A stretch of 64,000 nucleotides of DNA from Phaseolus vulgaris (Eukaryota > Streptophyta > Magnoliopsida > Fabales > Fabaceae). Every line of letters starts with the position of its first letter. Position 1 is the first letter of the stretch. Where the stretch lies: contig NC_023751.2 in the NCBI RefSeq assembly GCF_000499845.2, positions 8,908,335-8,972,334 of the forward strand, read 5' to 3'. The position numbers and the translations under genes were made by a program. The notes beneath the pieces were generated by a model. The model was not told the origin of the DNA, did no database searches, and saw only the letters and a list, made by a program, of their open reading frames with translations. Below are positions 13,660 through 27,292 of the stretch, piece by piece.

Positions 13660-14650
13660 GAGAGATTATCTTGTCTAAATATGGCAACTTAACTTTCCAA
13701 AATCAACAATTTGCACTGAAGTCCCAATTTTGGTAGTGGAGGGATTTGTGCAAGGTGTGCGCGAAAGGGGATAATGTAAGTTGGTTTGATAAACACAAAA
13801 TATGAAAGATTGGGTCACGGAACATTATTCAATTATGAGAGGACAAAGGGCTAGGTGAGGACAACCTTAAACAAATATTTCCTAGGCTTTTCTCTATTTC
13901 TAACTATAAAGGGAAAACAATAGGAGAATTAGGATGTTGGTCAAAAAATGATTGGGAATGGAACTTAGAATGGAGAAGGAGAGGTTTGAATAGGAGAGAG
14001 CACAAAAAACAATATTAATGGGAGAAATTAATATAGTACTTTTACAAAGAGACAACCAAAATAGATGGTAATGGTTAGGGGAGGAGGATGGAAAGTATTA
14101 TGTTAAGTCAACATATGCTACTTTAGAAAATATTTTTCTCAACGAATCCGGTACTTTCTTTAATCTGTTTTGGAATATTAGAACACTCCCTAATGGTCAA
14201 ACCTTTACTTGCAGGGTTATGGTGGGGAAAGTACCAACAAGATCAAATTTAGCTAGGAGAGGTGTCAACCTTAATACCACAATCTATCCTCTATGCAATA
14301 CTAGTGAGGAAATTGTCCAACACCTTTTATTTAGTGTAATATTGTCTCTGTTGTCTGGAATAGTTGTTGTAATTGGGCGGGAGTCCAATTGACATAACAT
14401 AATAGTCCCAAATTCCATTTCCAACAATTCTACTTATTCCATATTACAAAGAAAAACAAGGTGTGGAAGGGTTTATGGATAGCAATAATTTGGAATATTT
14501 GGGACCATATAAGAGTCAAGGTGGAGAAGATTATTCTAATTACCTTATAAAAAAAAGATGACAATTTTCACAACCTTGGATTGTGGGGTTACCGTTATTA
14601 TTACGATCTAGTTGCAAGGACTAGTTATAAGCCATTTAGTTATTCACCTT
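13660..14650 (+). pseudogene. LINE (non-LTR retrotransposon) ORF2 C-terminal relic
   Basis: Conceptual translation with several frameshifts and stops gives the C-terminal part of a plant LINE reverse-transcriptase protein. The linker after RT (WWRDL-like, then NVSWFD) is at about 13740. A LGEDNLKQIFPRLFSIS-like block is at about 13850. A zinc-binding RT-associated domain (zf-RVT) then reads WNIRTLPNGQTFTCRVMVGK, VPTRSNLARRGVN, and a CNTSEEIVQHLLFS block with its cysteine and histidine at 14170..14340. Downstream, KVWKGLWIAIIWNIWDH at 14458..14505 is the usual tail. Endonuclease and RT core are missing. No poly(A) or target duplication was identified. Confidence 0.75.
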
Positions 14651-17600
14651 ATATTGCTTGACTGAAACTTGTCTTTGCCTTTCATCTTTGTCCGGTAGTT
14701 GTGAATGAGAAGGTTATGTAACAAACCAAAAGATAGGACAATGCACATGAAAAGATTTTTTTGCCCCCACAAGTGACTCACGAAGTTATTTACCTTGTCA
14801 AGTTAATGTTTGTAACAAGTTACATTTAAGAATTAATTGTGTTGTTGTTTAGGTGGATGGTGTTTAGGTGAAGAAGACTAGAACTTTTTTGTTGGTTATT
14901 AATTCAGATTTTATTACCTTTAAACTATTTTACCGTTATTATTGCATTAATGGTATATAAGATTAGTTCAACAATTTTGCAATCTTGTGCAATTACGTTC
15001 AATTAGTTTCTACAACATTTTGTCTTTTATTATTTCCTTCAATTAGTTCTTATACTTTTATAATTATGATCTCCTTTATCTACGGATTGAAATACTCCTA
15101 AAATATTATTTTTATTTATTTTATTATTTTATCGATAAAAAAACTAAAACTTAAAACAAATTAAATCATATTATTTTTTTATATAAAGACAAATTTATAA
15201 TCATTCATTTTTATCTATTAAAAATTATAATTTCAATCATAATCATTGACAAATTTGTTTCTTTCATTTTTTGTTTTATTTACCATAATTTGAAACGACT
15301 AATTTTTTTAAAATTTTTTCTTTAAATCATCTCATAGTTCAAAATTTACTTCATAATAAAAACAAATCATTAATGTATGTTTGTCATCTTACATAGAAGT
15401 TTTAAAAAGAAAAGTTTAAAGTTATTAAAAATTATTTTTAGTTTTAAATATTGAGTGTACGATGCCAATTATGAATGTACCTGTTAAAGCCTATAAAAGC
15501 TGTAAAAAGTACCTTTATAAGGTGTAGGGTTGGAGCTCGAGGCATCACTTTTGTATCTTGTGTGGCTCTCAGACATGGATACAGTCCTAACATAGATTAT
15601 ATAATACAAAAGGAAAATATACTTTAAATGGAGTGGTATACAACTCTTTAATGAAGAATTTTAAGATAAATATATATATAATAAAAAATATTAAAATAAT
15701 AATATTAAAAATTATAATGTGATGCCAGTAATAATTCCATTCACTTCACTCTCTTAAGTCATTATATTATACTATCTCCAACCTAGTTAACAGTAGAAGA
15801 AGTCTTAAATTTAATGTTAGAATATTATTAAAAATTGTTAAAATATACTGACAAGATAGAAAAGAATTTTTAAACAAGTGTATTTACACTGGTAACTGAA
15901 AAATAGTATATCCAAATAATTTAATATTTGGCTGTTTGTAGGAAACATGTCTAAACAGATTCACGTGAAACTTCTCTTACGTCATGGAATATAGGTCATC
16001 CGGTGACAATAGTATGACATATACGATTGTAGGACCAAGTCCATTGGGACCTAATGTTCTTACCTAATAAACTCACAAAAGTCACCAAACAAGTCACTGT
16101 CTTTCCCCTAGTAAGCTACATCTCATTTATTTTATTATTTTTGACCTCTTCATTATATTCGAATTTTAAGATGAGTTCAACTTAATTAACATTTAAAAAA
16201 ATATATATATTTTTACCTTTAAAATCAACTCAAATTTCAGATGAAATTTACTAATAAAATAAACTCAAAAACATGTTAAATATATTTAAAAGTTGATTTG
16301 GGACAACCAAACACATATTTTTATTTTTATTTTTGAGATTTAAGTTGGTTGAGAAGATGAGTGAAAAAAGGAAGGGTGGAATAAAGAAGGTAGTAATACA
16401 AAATAATTTATTTTAATAATTAATTATAGCTGGAATTAATTTTGTCCAAAAATGTTTGAGAGTATATATTCTTGTTTCAATAAAATTAAATTTCACAAAA
16501 TAAAGAGTGTGGAAATAGTTGAAAAATAATCAATATTAAAAAATAAAAAATCATAACTTTTGGTCAAGTTTAAAAGAAATAGAAGAGTCCACTTTAAATT
16601 ATCGGGATTGATATAAGATAAGCAAGCGTTTAAAAGCTTAACTCGTATTAAAATATATAAAAAAATTATTAATTTTTTTTTATTAATAAATTTTAACATC
16701 TTAAAAAAAAACTAGTTTTCAATTTGCGGTGGATAGTACAACTAAAAAGGTGGATATATACGAAGCATTAAATGCAATAAGCACTTTTTACATCCCACCT
16801 GTAAGACATTAATGTACTATCAAGTTGTAAAGTGGCCAACTACTTTTATTTATTTTTTATTTATTAATATAAAGTATAGTACAAGAGTTTTGATTAATTC
16901 TAACAAATTATTACTTGATTCAACTAACTTCTGTTAATATTATTATGTACTTAAAATTGTAAATTTAGAATATACGTAATTAAAATTTGGATAGTTATAA
17001 AATTAATTGTATATTAATTTTAATTTTTGTTTTTGCACATGTACATGATAATTATTAAAAACAAAACACATACTTAATCATCTTAATCATTAATGAAATT
17101 CAAACAAAAATAATAAAACTAAAATTTTATACTAAAATTATTCCTTTTTATATTAAAAACAAAATATGTTAATATTTTATGAGTTGAACCATTATTTATT
17201 TTAAATCTTTTTACCCTAATAACAAACAAAATTACAGGAGAAAATGGTGGATGTAAATTTGACCATATCCTTATTTTATTGGGATTAAAATTTTCATCTT
17301 ATCTCTATCTCTATCTATATTGGATAGCATGTATATTTGTGTCTATGGTTCATCTTATCTCAAATATTAATTTAATATTTTTTTCTTATAACAAAACAAC
17401 AATTTCAATGAAGGAAACATATCACAAAAATTTATTGTCAAAATAACACCTTTTTCTCTATAAGTGTTAAATATTAAGGAAAAAGTTAGAGAAATATTAA
17501 AATTGAGTATTAGATAAAAAATGATACAAATGTTAAGTAATTATGGAAAGAATTAAGCAGTTACACACAATTAAAATTTTATCATACCTACAAATTCTAT

Positions 17601-20060
17601 TATTTTTTCAAATTTTAGAATGAAAATACATATACACCAGGATGAATTTTGGTGGATATAAGAGGATTCACACCATTGAAAGAGAGAATACAAAATTTGT
17701 GCATTAAAATAAGGATTTTTATAGTGAAATGAAACTAACAATCAAAGAAAAAGTAACATAAGTTTTAGGTCACCTAATAAACTAAAGGTTCGCATAATTT
17801 TATACTCAAAGAATTAAGAGTAAAACATTCTCATGTAATAAGAAATAAATAATAAAGAAAAGTAATAGAAATGATCGAATGTGTATTCTATAAAGGATTT
17901 AATGTAATGAAATTAAGGTTTATGTTTCTTGAAATGCAATATATTATTTGAATGAACTGCACAAAAAATGTGTAATTAAGATTGTGATGAGAGAAAAAAT
18001 ACTTTGGTGGATATGAAACTTGATAAATATCAAATGAGTTGAAAAATTGAGAAAGAATGATGAAGTATATAGTGAAAGAGTGATTCTTAAGTTGAAATGA
18101 AACCAATAATAAAAGAGAATAATAAAAAATAAATTTGTTGAGTTACCATCAAACTAAGGATATTTTAGTAATTGAAAATAGGAAGAGTAGGAAGACAAAG
18201 ATGAAGACATATAGTCATCTTCAAATGTATCCAAATTTATAATTGCAATATCCTCATTTACATTACTTTAGTAATTCACATCATGCTATTTAATATATAA
18301 TTTACATTACTTTAGTAATTCACATCATGCTATTTAATATATAAGTATATACATATAATTTACATATTCACAATATTGTATTACAAATTATTATCCCTTT
18401 ATATACTAATTATATATAGAGAGAGATAGAAAGAGACACAAACTATTTTTTTCATGACGAAACTTTGAGTTTCAAAACAGACAATATCTTAAATATGTTA
18501 AAAAATACAAACTATTTATTGTTATAATAAAATTAAAATAAATATTGGATGAAGATGATATAATAACAATGATAAAGATTTTTTTTAAAATTACAGTTAA
18601 AAATCTCATTATCACATTTTAGGAAAGTTAGACCAAGTCAATCAAATTTGTCTATTTACGTAATCACACTCTTTTGAAAAATAAGAGTCTAATCTATAAC
18701 ATTTGTTTGAAAACTTGACACGTTAGGATAAAAAATAAATATTGTTAATAAACCACTTCTTTAATATATTTACCTTTTTACTTAACATGAAGCTTTGATA
18801 TATATATATATATATACCTCTTATCTAACCACTTTTTTTGTTGAATATGTAACACTTCTTGAGGCACTTTACGTTAAATTTTGGTTATAGTTGTCAACAA
18901 ATTATCACAAGAAATATTTATGATTACATGTTCATATAAAACTATTTTATATAATTTGTATTCTTCTTCGGTAATGTTCTCCTTTTGTTTGTTTAAAAAT
19001 TTATTAGATTAATCTCATGGATACAAATAAAAAGAACACAAAATCTGTAATGATGAAATATCTCAAAATTTAACAACGAAATATTAATCACTTAAAATAA
19101 CTACTTATATTTGTAATATAACAATACAACTTTACCAATTATAATGGGACACATTATGCTAAACATGTCACATGAGTAATAGTTATGTGAAGGGGACCAC
19201 ATGCGACTTTATACAATACCCTCTTCAAAGAGGAGGGATAAAATGGTTGAGTCTTTCAGTCTACTAAAAAGCACGTTTACAGGCTGAAAAAAGTGATTTT
19301 CTTTAGAGAAGATAATTTTATCATCTCTCCATCAATTGCTTAATTGTTTCGTGTACTATATTTGGAGATTATTTATTGGGCTTTCAGTAGTATATTTGAG
19401 TTTATTCAACATAAAGAATGGCACGGCCCTTTCTATTTCCACTCCCTTTTTCATTATTTACACTACCCGAAGTTTTATAAAATTTATTTTTAATTGAATT
19501 GTACTATTTTTTTTTGCTTTATTGAGTATTCAATTTTTTTTTATTTTCATTTAAATATCATGCCCTTTAATTATCACTTCTATCTTCTTCGCTAACCAAT
19601 TTAATAATATTTAATTCGTGAGTCAACTCACTTTTAGAAAGACTGTATTAGTAAATGTAATTTTTAATAAGCTTCGATCCATAAAAAAAGTATTTGTATT
19701 CATTTTATTATAATAATCTAGTTATTTTTTTATTGCAAATTTGAATACACAATTTGCTAATTGAGTGACTCGTTCTTTTTTACATTATTAATTCTCGTTC
19801 TTACACTTTCTTTTGCTCTCAGAAAACGTATTTCTCACCTAACTTTTATAATTAGTCACAAAATACCGCACTTAATAATCTCAAATTTATGTGTACATTT
19901 AGTAGTTTTAATAATGTATCTAAGTCAATTTTTTTAAAGTATTTTATTTATTAAATTTGTATTATATGATAAAGATAAAATCAGAATAGCCCAGCATTTT
20001 TTATCCTTTGAGCCAGCGGAGCCCAGTCCAGTTCAGAAATAAAAAAAACGAATATTGTAA
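14651..20060. other. AT-rich intergenic DNA, no gene seen
   Basis: Only short open frames with AT-driven composition (for example 16493..16699 and 17888..18106 on the minus strand, both rich in F, I, L, Y and N). No recognised domain, RNA gene or complete transposon. A perfect 44-bp tandem duplication lies at 18257..18344, and an AT run at about 18799..18815. Confidence 0.6.
18257..18344. repeat. perfect 44-bp tandem duplication
   Basis: 18257..18300 and 18301..18344 are identical, starting TTTACATTACTTTAGTAATT and ending TTTAATATATAA. Perfect identity in an otherwise drifting AT-rich stretch implies a recent event. Confidence 0.95.
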
Positions 20061-20069
20061 TTCACGGTG

Positions 20070-20485
20070 GGCAATTGCTTCCTGCACCATATCACTACAC
20101 CCGATTCCAGCAGAAAAGATGAAACTGTCCTTAAAAAAAAATTTCGAAATATGTGTTCTGGATTTTTTTTCCGGAACGAAATTTTATATTACGGATGAAT
20201 GGATTTTTCATTTTTATTTCTGGATTTTTATTTCCGAAACACAATAATTTTTTTTCTGGAATGTATTATTTTAATTTCCAATTTTTTTTGTCCGAAATAG
20301 AATTTTAATTTTTGTAGTTTCCAGATTTTTATTTTCAAAACTCAATAATCACTTATGGATTTATTTTTCCAGAATATATTATTTTTAATTCCAGATTTTT
20401 ATTTTCGGAATTAAAGGTATTTTTGGAAATTAAAAAAATATGTTAGATGCAGGTTAAAAATGATTGGGTGTAGGAAGCATTTGCC
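20070..20485. mobile_element. Mutator-type MITE (416 bp) with 9-bp target duplication
   Basis: Flanked by perfect 9-bp direct repeats TTCACGGTG at 20061..20069 and 20486..20494. The left terminus GGCAATTGCTTCCTGCACC matches the reverse complement of the right terminus, GGCAAATGCTTCCTACACC. A 9-bp target duplication is the hallmark of the Mutator superfamily. The interior is non-coding. It is built from degenerate repeats of a TTCCGGAA / CCAGATTTTTATTTCCGAAA type word separated by T and A runs. The termini resemble those of the elements at 20583 and 55305. Confidence 0.85.
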
Positions 20486-20582
20486 TTCACGGTGGTTCTT
20501 TATTGTCCTCTAGTTGGATTTGGGCATTCTGTGGAAGTATTTGGGCTAACATTGTTTTGGGGCTCGTTTACATTTTTCATCA

Positions 20583-21027
20583 GACTATTTCTTCCTGCAT
20601 TCTTCTTTTCTCACCTTCGTAAATATTTGTATTTTCAAAAAATGTTCTTATATAATATTTCAGATTACGCAATTCAAAAACGCAATTCGAAAGTCATTTT
20701 TCAAATTTATAATTAGTTTTCAGATTACATAATCTGAAAGTATTTTTTCATATACATTATTAGTTTTCGAATTACATAATGCATAAATTTTTTCTAATAT
20801 GCGATTAACTTTCAGATTATGTAATTTTTTTTGTCTTTTTTCAAATACGTATCCAGATTACATAATCTAGAAGTTACTGTGAAATTCAGATTTTCAAATT
20901 ATATAATCTGAAATATCATTATTCCAAATCTTAAATATCATTCCGTAATCAATATGAGATGAAACAAAAAAGGATAAAAAAAATATTTTATAGGTGGTTG
21001 AAAATGAAAGTGGAAGAAACATAATTC
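20583..21027. mobile_element. second Mutator-type MITE (445 bp) with 9-bp target duplication
   Basis: Flanked by perfect 9-bp direct repeats TTTTCATCA at 20574..20582 and 21028..21036. Left end GACTATTTCTTCCTGCATTC; right end, reverse complemented, GAATTATGTTTCTTCCACTT. The termini are diverged but share TTTCTTCC. From 20655 to 20915 the interior holds about five copies of a palindromic word TTTCAGATTACATAATCTGAAA in varying states of decay. It begins only 88 bp beyond the right end of the neighbouring MITE. Non-coding. Confidence 0.68.
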
Positions 21028-21036
21028 TTTTCATCA

Positions 21037-23459
21037 TCCGAAAATTAGAGCATTCCGATCCAAAAATTAGTTTTCTTTTAATGAAAGTAAAATACTGTAA
21101 CTTCTTTTTCTCTGAAAACAGAAAATACGGTTAGGAAAAATAATGAAGATACATTAAATGTTTTTATCTTAATATTTTTCTCAAAAGTAAAAAAAAAAAT
21201 TGTCAAATAAGATCAGGAAGAATGACTACAAATTTTAAAAAATAAAATATTAATAATCAAAATAAACATATTTTTCAATTTTTTTTATCTTATTTGATTA
21301 AGTTTGTTTATTATTTTAAGAGAAATAATTTAATCAATATGATCATATATTTTATGACACAAATTAGTTAAAATAACTTAATACTTTTATGTAATTTTTT
21401 TAATATTTAAAATTAACCAATATCAAATATATTTTTTAAAATAAAAATAATCACTTTAAACATAATATTTTACTAACTTCTTCTTTTTTATAAGAAACTT
21501 TAATTGAAATATTTTGAGTTTTAGTCTCTTTTTTATTTATTTCTATTTTTATTAAAAGAAAGTTAATATAAATTAGATATTTTGATAACTTTAGCATATC
21601 TTTAATTAAAACCAACATTGTTAAAATAGATATCTTATAATTAAAACCAACATTGTTAAAGTAGATATTTTATTAAAAGGTTGGTAAAGTTATTAATTGA
21701 TCCTAAGAGAAATTGAAGATTGAAAGGTCAATATTACTTTTATGTTAGCTTCAATTTGGTTAAAATTTGGAGAACATGTACAACACAATATCTTGACCAA
21801 TAGGTATCCTGTAAACAAAATCTATATACTTTCACGATGATGTTAGGAAAATAACTGAGAGATTACTCTTGATATGAAAAATATTGAAATCAATGTTAAT
21901 GTTGATGTTTCTCAAATATTACAAAGTGAATTTGATAGTGTTTTTTTTTTAATACTCTTGTATATTGTTGAGAATTTGAATGTTTTTTAGATATACTGTA
22001 TTTATAAATTATTCTCTAATGAAGATTAAGTGGGGGAATTTAAAATAAAATCGTCATGCTTTTGAATAAAAGAGTTGGTTTATTATGATGCACTTAATCT
22101 AATTATTTATTGAAGTGTTCTCTCTTGGATGGAAACACTCATTGATCATAATGGTCATAATTTTAGTTCTACAAAAAACATGAAACTGGAGTAACTTGAT
22201 GTCCACCACTTCCTTATTATAGAGGATTGAATGAGAGAAAATTTACATGACTTAATTAGGGATAGAAAAAAATCCGTCCTACAAATATTTATTAGTAAAA
22301 TCTATAATAAATATGAAATATTTATCATGGATAATTGTGGATAATTGAAACAAATTTTAATTATTGATTTGTTAACTGGACAAATATTAGTACTATAGTT
22401 TACAACGTATGGATATACAATACTAATTGTTAGTGATATTTATTTGGATCTTTTCTTAAACATTTAAACGGCCAAAATAAAAGTTATGAGTGTGAAACAT
22501 TATAAATAATTATTTAAAATTTAATTTTTATATTTTTTTTATTTAGAATTATGAAATTATTTAAAATATATATATTTTTTCTTAATTTATATTTTGTGGT
22601 GCAACTTATTTCAGTTTTTTTTAAAAAGACTAAATTTGTTCATACTAATATTTTTATACTATTTTATTTGAATTATCTTTTAAGATCAAAATTTTATTTG
22701 AGTTTATATTTTAAAAAATAATAATTTTATTTGACTTTTTTAGAAAACGTTTGTGTTTATGGATACCCGTGGATACAAAAAAAAACTGTATATTTTTTTT
22801 GTGTGTGAGGTTTAGAAGGAATGAGTACAATATTTATGTATCTATATCTATGTATATAACATTATATTGTTAACTTTTTTTTTATGGTTTTTATTTTATT
22901 TTATCTTTATATTAATATTTTATTTTGGTTATTTTCTCATTTTATAATTATTTAAATTGAAAATTGAAAAAAATTAAATCAATATTAAATTTGAAAAAAA
23001 ATTGAAAAGAAAGGGTTAAATTGAACTTTGGATTGAAACATGGTATGGTTTGATGTGCCGTTACTTTAACTCCCCTGAACGGACAAAGACACAATACAAA
23101 AAAAATTGTGAGAGAAGTGTGAGAAAAAGAGAGACTAAAACAAAAAAAAAGGAACAAAAAGAAAAATAAGTTGATGAGAGAAAAAAATATGTAAATAAAA
23201 CATTGTAAACCCACAAAAACTCAGTTTGATTCTTCATTCTTGTCAATCTAAATGTATTTCTTATTGAACCAATGTCATTGTCGTTTATTTTGTTCTAATC
23301 AATCAATGCAGGTTGTTTCCAAGTTCTGATTCTTTAATTGTTAGTGCTCCTCATTTTTTTCTTTTGCTCTGTTTATCATTTTCGTACAACAAGTGGAGGC
23401 AAAAGAGGAGGAAGGAAGAGAAGCAAAATATCTCAAATTGCAGCGTTGCTTGAATACAA
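21037..23459. other. AT-rich intergenic DNA, no gene seen
   Basis: No protein-like open frame. A 35-bp tandem duplication occurs at 21603..21637 / 21638..21672 (TAATTAAAACCAACATTGTT, one or two differences). The minus-strand open frames at 22948..23246 are low-complexity (F, S and L runs from purine-rich DNA) and not credible genes. The last few hundred bases may already belong to the LTR fragment that follows. Confidence 0.55.
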
Positions 23460-23890
23460 AAACTCATGAGTATTCAAATTTTTGCATAGACACAGACCTC
23501 CAATTCATCCTGCGATTGTCTAACCTTCCTCTATTCCTCTCTAATATCTATAAATAGGGTGTCTCCCCTCTTGTAAATCAGATATTGAATCTTGAAATAG
23601 AAAAGAAACTCTGCAAGAGTGTTTAGTGAGACTTAAGTGCTCTCCTTTTTTGGTCTTATTTTGAGTGTTTGTGCATTTCAAGTGGCGACTCTTCACCACT
23701 CATCTTGGAATGGCGTGATTCATTGCATTTATCCATAAGCTTTCTTCATCCCTTCCTCCTTTTTCATTCTTATTTACGCCACTTTCCATTCCATTTTATA
23801 TCTTTTTATACTCTTTAATTTTGGCCTTTAGATTGTTTTTCTTTATCTTGTTTATTGTCTTAATTTCGCACCTCATCATCATTTTCACCA
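23460..23890 (+). repeat. LTR fragment, Ty3/gypsy-like (TATA and leader region)
   Basis: A promoter-like CTATAAATAGGG at 23548..23559 is followed by a leader reading CTCTGCAAGAGTGTTTAGTG and GTGGCGACTCTTCACCACTC. These words are familiar to me from legume gypsy-type LTRs. No internal retroviral-type domain flanks it, and both boundaries are uncertain. It may be a solo LTR or a truncated piece. Confidence 0.45.
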
Positions 23891-25235
23891 TATAAATGTG
23901 TTTTTCCTTTGTCCTCTAGAAGTGAACATTCATATTTACTTAATCACTTGGTTAAGTTTGTGTCTAGTATGGATCTTCTTTGGGTTCTCACCACAATTGT
24001 TAATCTCAAAAAACTTAATCAATAGTGAAACCTCTAAAATGTGTCAATCTAAAATCAACTCACATCACCTTAGTATTATAAATTATTTGAATTAAATATT
24101 AAATATTAAATTCAAATTTTAATTTAATTTTTATTATATGAATTTATTATTATTACTATTTATATATTATTATAGTTATTTATATATTATTATTATTATT
24201 TTATTAACATTATTATGATATAAAATTACTTTATTATTTTTTATTATTTCTAATGTAATATTTTATTATTTAATAATTATTGTTATTATTATATAATTTT
24301 GTCATTATTTTTTTTATTATATAGTACTTATTTTATTTTATTTTATTATATTATATAAATGTTATATAATATAACATAATATCTCTACCACATAACACAT
24401 AACACCTAGTTGATAGTTCATGCATCTGGAATTTATAATATACACTAGATGCATCTTAAACATTATATTCTTTTAACAGGTAGACACACATGTGATTCAT
24501 CGCATATTTAAGATTTTAAATGATAAATTAAGCTTAATGGAGGAAGAAGAAATATACACATAATACCATAATAGGCTAAGGATGTGAGGATAATGAATTA
24601 TGCTACATAAGTGAGGTAGTTTTTTTGAGAAATAAACCATTCAACTTTATAGTGTAACTTGGACAAAGTAAACCAAAGCTAAAATTGTAATTATTTCACT
24701 CTAGCATGATATTCACTTTGTTTTCTCACATTTCAAGGTCACTCGTTAAAATTTATCAAAGAACATAACTGAAGTTTATAATATGAAAAATGTGACATAA
24801 ATAAATGTTGCATACAATAATTTGTCCTAGGATAAATTTAGCATATGTCATGAGTATGATTAGTGGATAAATAAGTAATCATAAAAAATAAGTATTGGGA
24901 TCCATGAAATAAATTTTCAAGTAATTGAAAGTGACATGAAATTTGTTTTTTTTATATTAAGCATGAGGATAGTGTTGATGATGTCATTCATATGTATGTG
25001 TTTTAAGTTTTGTGTTAATATTGTTAATTGGAAATGCAAGCTTTGTCAAGTGGTTTCTTGATCAAATATTGAACCCTAATTAATTGTTGTACTCAGGGTA
25101 GTTAAGGAAGGTGTATGGATGAATGAAATGAAAGTATGTTCGAATGTAAAAGGGGTGAGTTTGACATTTATTGGTGGGAGTTGAAGTAAAATTTGTACAT
25201 AAATGTCAAACTTAATTTCGTAAAGAGAGGGATAA
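23891..25235. other. AT-rich intergenic DNA with (ATT)n stretch
   Basis: 24130..24360 is dominated by TTA/ATT repeats. The remainder shows no coding sequence, structured RNA or transposon ends that I can recognise. Confidence 0.6.
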
Positions 25236-25239
25236 TTAT

Positions 25240-25822
25240 TAAAAAATAAACTTTAAATTTAACTTAATTTTATAAAATCGGTTTATAAAGTGAGGTTTGC
25301 ACCCACTTATATACTATGAAATATCCTTATCTCTAATCGATGTGAAATCTCCAACACACTCCCTCACGTCAAGATCAACCAACTTGTGCGTGAGACTATA
25401 TATTTATGGGTAATCTAATAGCTTCTTGGGAAAATTGATGAATGCATAAAAGATGCATTTGCTACTACTAGTACCAGTATATGTAATAATTCTTCACTGG
25501 TTGGTTTAAATAGCCCCGGATTGTAAAACAAATGAGTATCCCAGACCTACACTAAGGTATTGACGGTGATTCTAAAATATCACATAACAAAATGGGATAC
25601 AATGATATAGAATACAATAGAAATAAAGATAAGGGAAACAAGTTATCTACTCTTCTTAGTGGGTAACATGATAGGCCAAACACAACCTAACTTTAATATC
25701 ATATTAAGAAGTGAACTTTAAGCTTAGCTTAACCTTATAAAATCGACTTATAAGGTAGATTTACATGCACTTATATATTACGAAAGATCCTTATCTCTAG
25801 TTCATCTAGGATCTTCAACAAT
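25240..25822 (-). repeat. pair of related LTR-derived segments
   Basis: 25240..25356 and 25711..25822 are direct repeats of one another. Both read AACTT..., then ATAAAATCG..TTATAA, then CACTTATATA.TA.GAAA, then ATCCTTATCTCTA and TCTTCAACA/TCTCCAACA. On the minus strand each begins TGTTG-AGAT and carries a TATATAAG box, as in a common legume LTR. About 350 bp of unidentified sequence separates them. They are probably the remains of a small or internally deleted LTR element, now well diverged. Confidence 0.55.
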
Positions 25823-27292
25823 AATTCTAAAAAGATTTACAAAAGTGTAAACTTCATTGATATTAATCCATATATTATTTGAGTCTAACTTGATATATTG
25901 TTAAAAAAAATTAGTTTTTTAGATCATAGAATCAAGTTAGATTGAAAAGTTATTAATTATGTATCGAGACTATGTAAGTTTAAAGTTTTTGTTAGAAGGT
26001 GTTTAATTCAATTAACATAATATAAACAAAAATAGTTAATTGTTAATATTGTTTTGCAACCTATTAAAAAAATCTTGTAAAAATTATTTTTAGTTTGTTA
26101 ATAAGAATTTTTTCTCTCTAAACTCTATTAATCTCAATTTCTTTATAAAATATTTCACGTGAGATTATAATTTTGGGAAGCTTTGCATAACACGTTAATC
26201 ATAACTTCTACCGCATCAATATTTGGTCAAATGACTTAGAAGAAGTTGTTATATTCTTTTTTGAATGTAAAAATATTACTAGATGAATTAGTTAAGGAAA
26301 CAAGTGAACAAAACTAAAGGAATAAATTGAATATAAAAAATTCTATAAATATCAAAACTTTATTTATAAAAATGTAATTTTGGAAAAAATAATATAGTAT
26401 AATTTTAATGAATTTGTTGGATTATTTTAATTAAATTGCTTGTATAGATTGAATTATGAAATGTTTTAAGTTTTATCGTTTGAAATTTTTACTTCTATCA
26501 TAAGATATTGTTATATGCATAACAATAACATATCTAAACAAGTCTCTAATTCCTTTCGGACACAACATACACTATAATTTACACTCGTGTTTGGTCACCA
26601 TATAAGCAAAAAACAAAAAGGTAAAAAGGTAAGACACTAAAAGAAATTATCATAACACCACAAATTTATGATAATTCATTTAAACAAGTACAATCCATAA
26701 TATTCGTCTTGATTCATCATCATGTCACTAGACACATATATTATGTGCGCACACACATACATACAAATAACACGTGGATACACATATTAAAGATATTTTC
26801 TAGGGAATATCTTTTGATACTTTTTGGAAAACATATATTAAGCAAGTCTTATAAAAGATTAACACATTTACCAGTTAAACATACTTGAGCTCTATGAGTT
26901 AAAGGTAAGTTTAAGGCATCCAAATTCCAAATCTCATAATGTGTTAGATGTGTAATAAACACCCTTTCAACTTTTTACCACCTAATGTCTTAATCTATGT
27001 GATTCAGGTCATCAATGAAACTAAAGATATTTTTTTTATAGATTTCAATACTTAATACACCATATCATATTACAATCCACAAACTTCCCAAATTTATGAC
27101 TTCATAGCACATCTCATACATAAACATATCATTCATATCTCCACCACACACATAATTTCACTTTAATTAAAGCACTAAATCATTTAACAATTTCTACACA
27201 TATCATACATATACATAGTTTATATATAAAAAAAATAAAAAAAATAGAGACATTAGATGATGTCTTCACTTGAGAAAAGACACATTCTTTAA
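25823..27292. other. AT-rich intergenic DNA, no gene seen
   Basis: No gene, RNA or transposon ends recognised. A short CA-rich patch sits at 26750..26775. Confidence 0.6.

Noticed and set aside
20008..20247. 79-codon plus-strand frame near 20 kb
   Set aside because: It crosses the target duplication and end of a Mutator MITE, so it is a chance frame.
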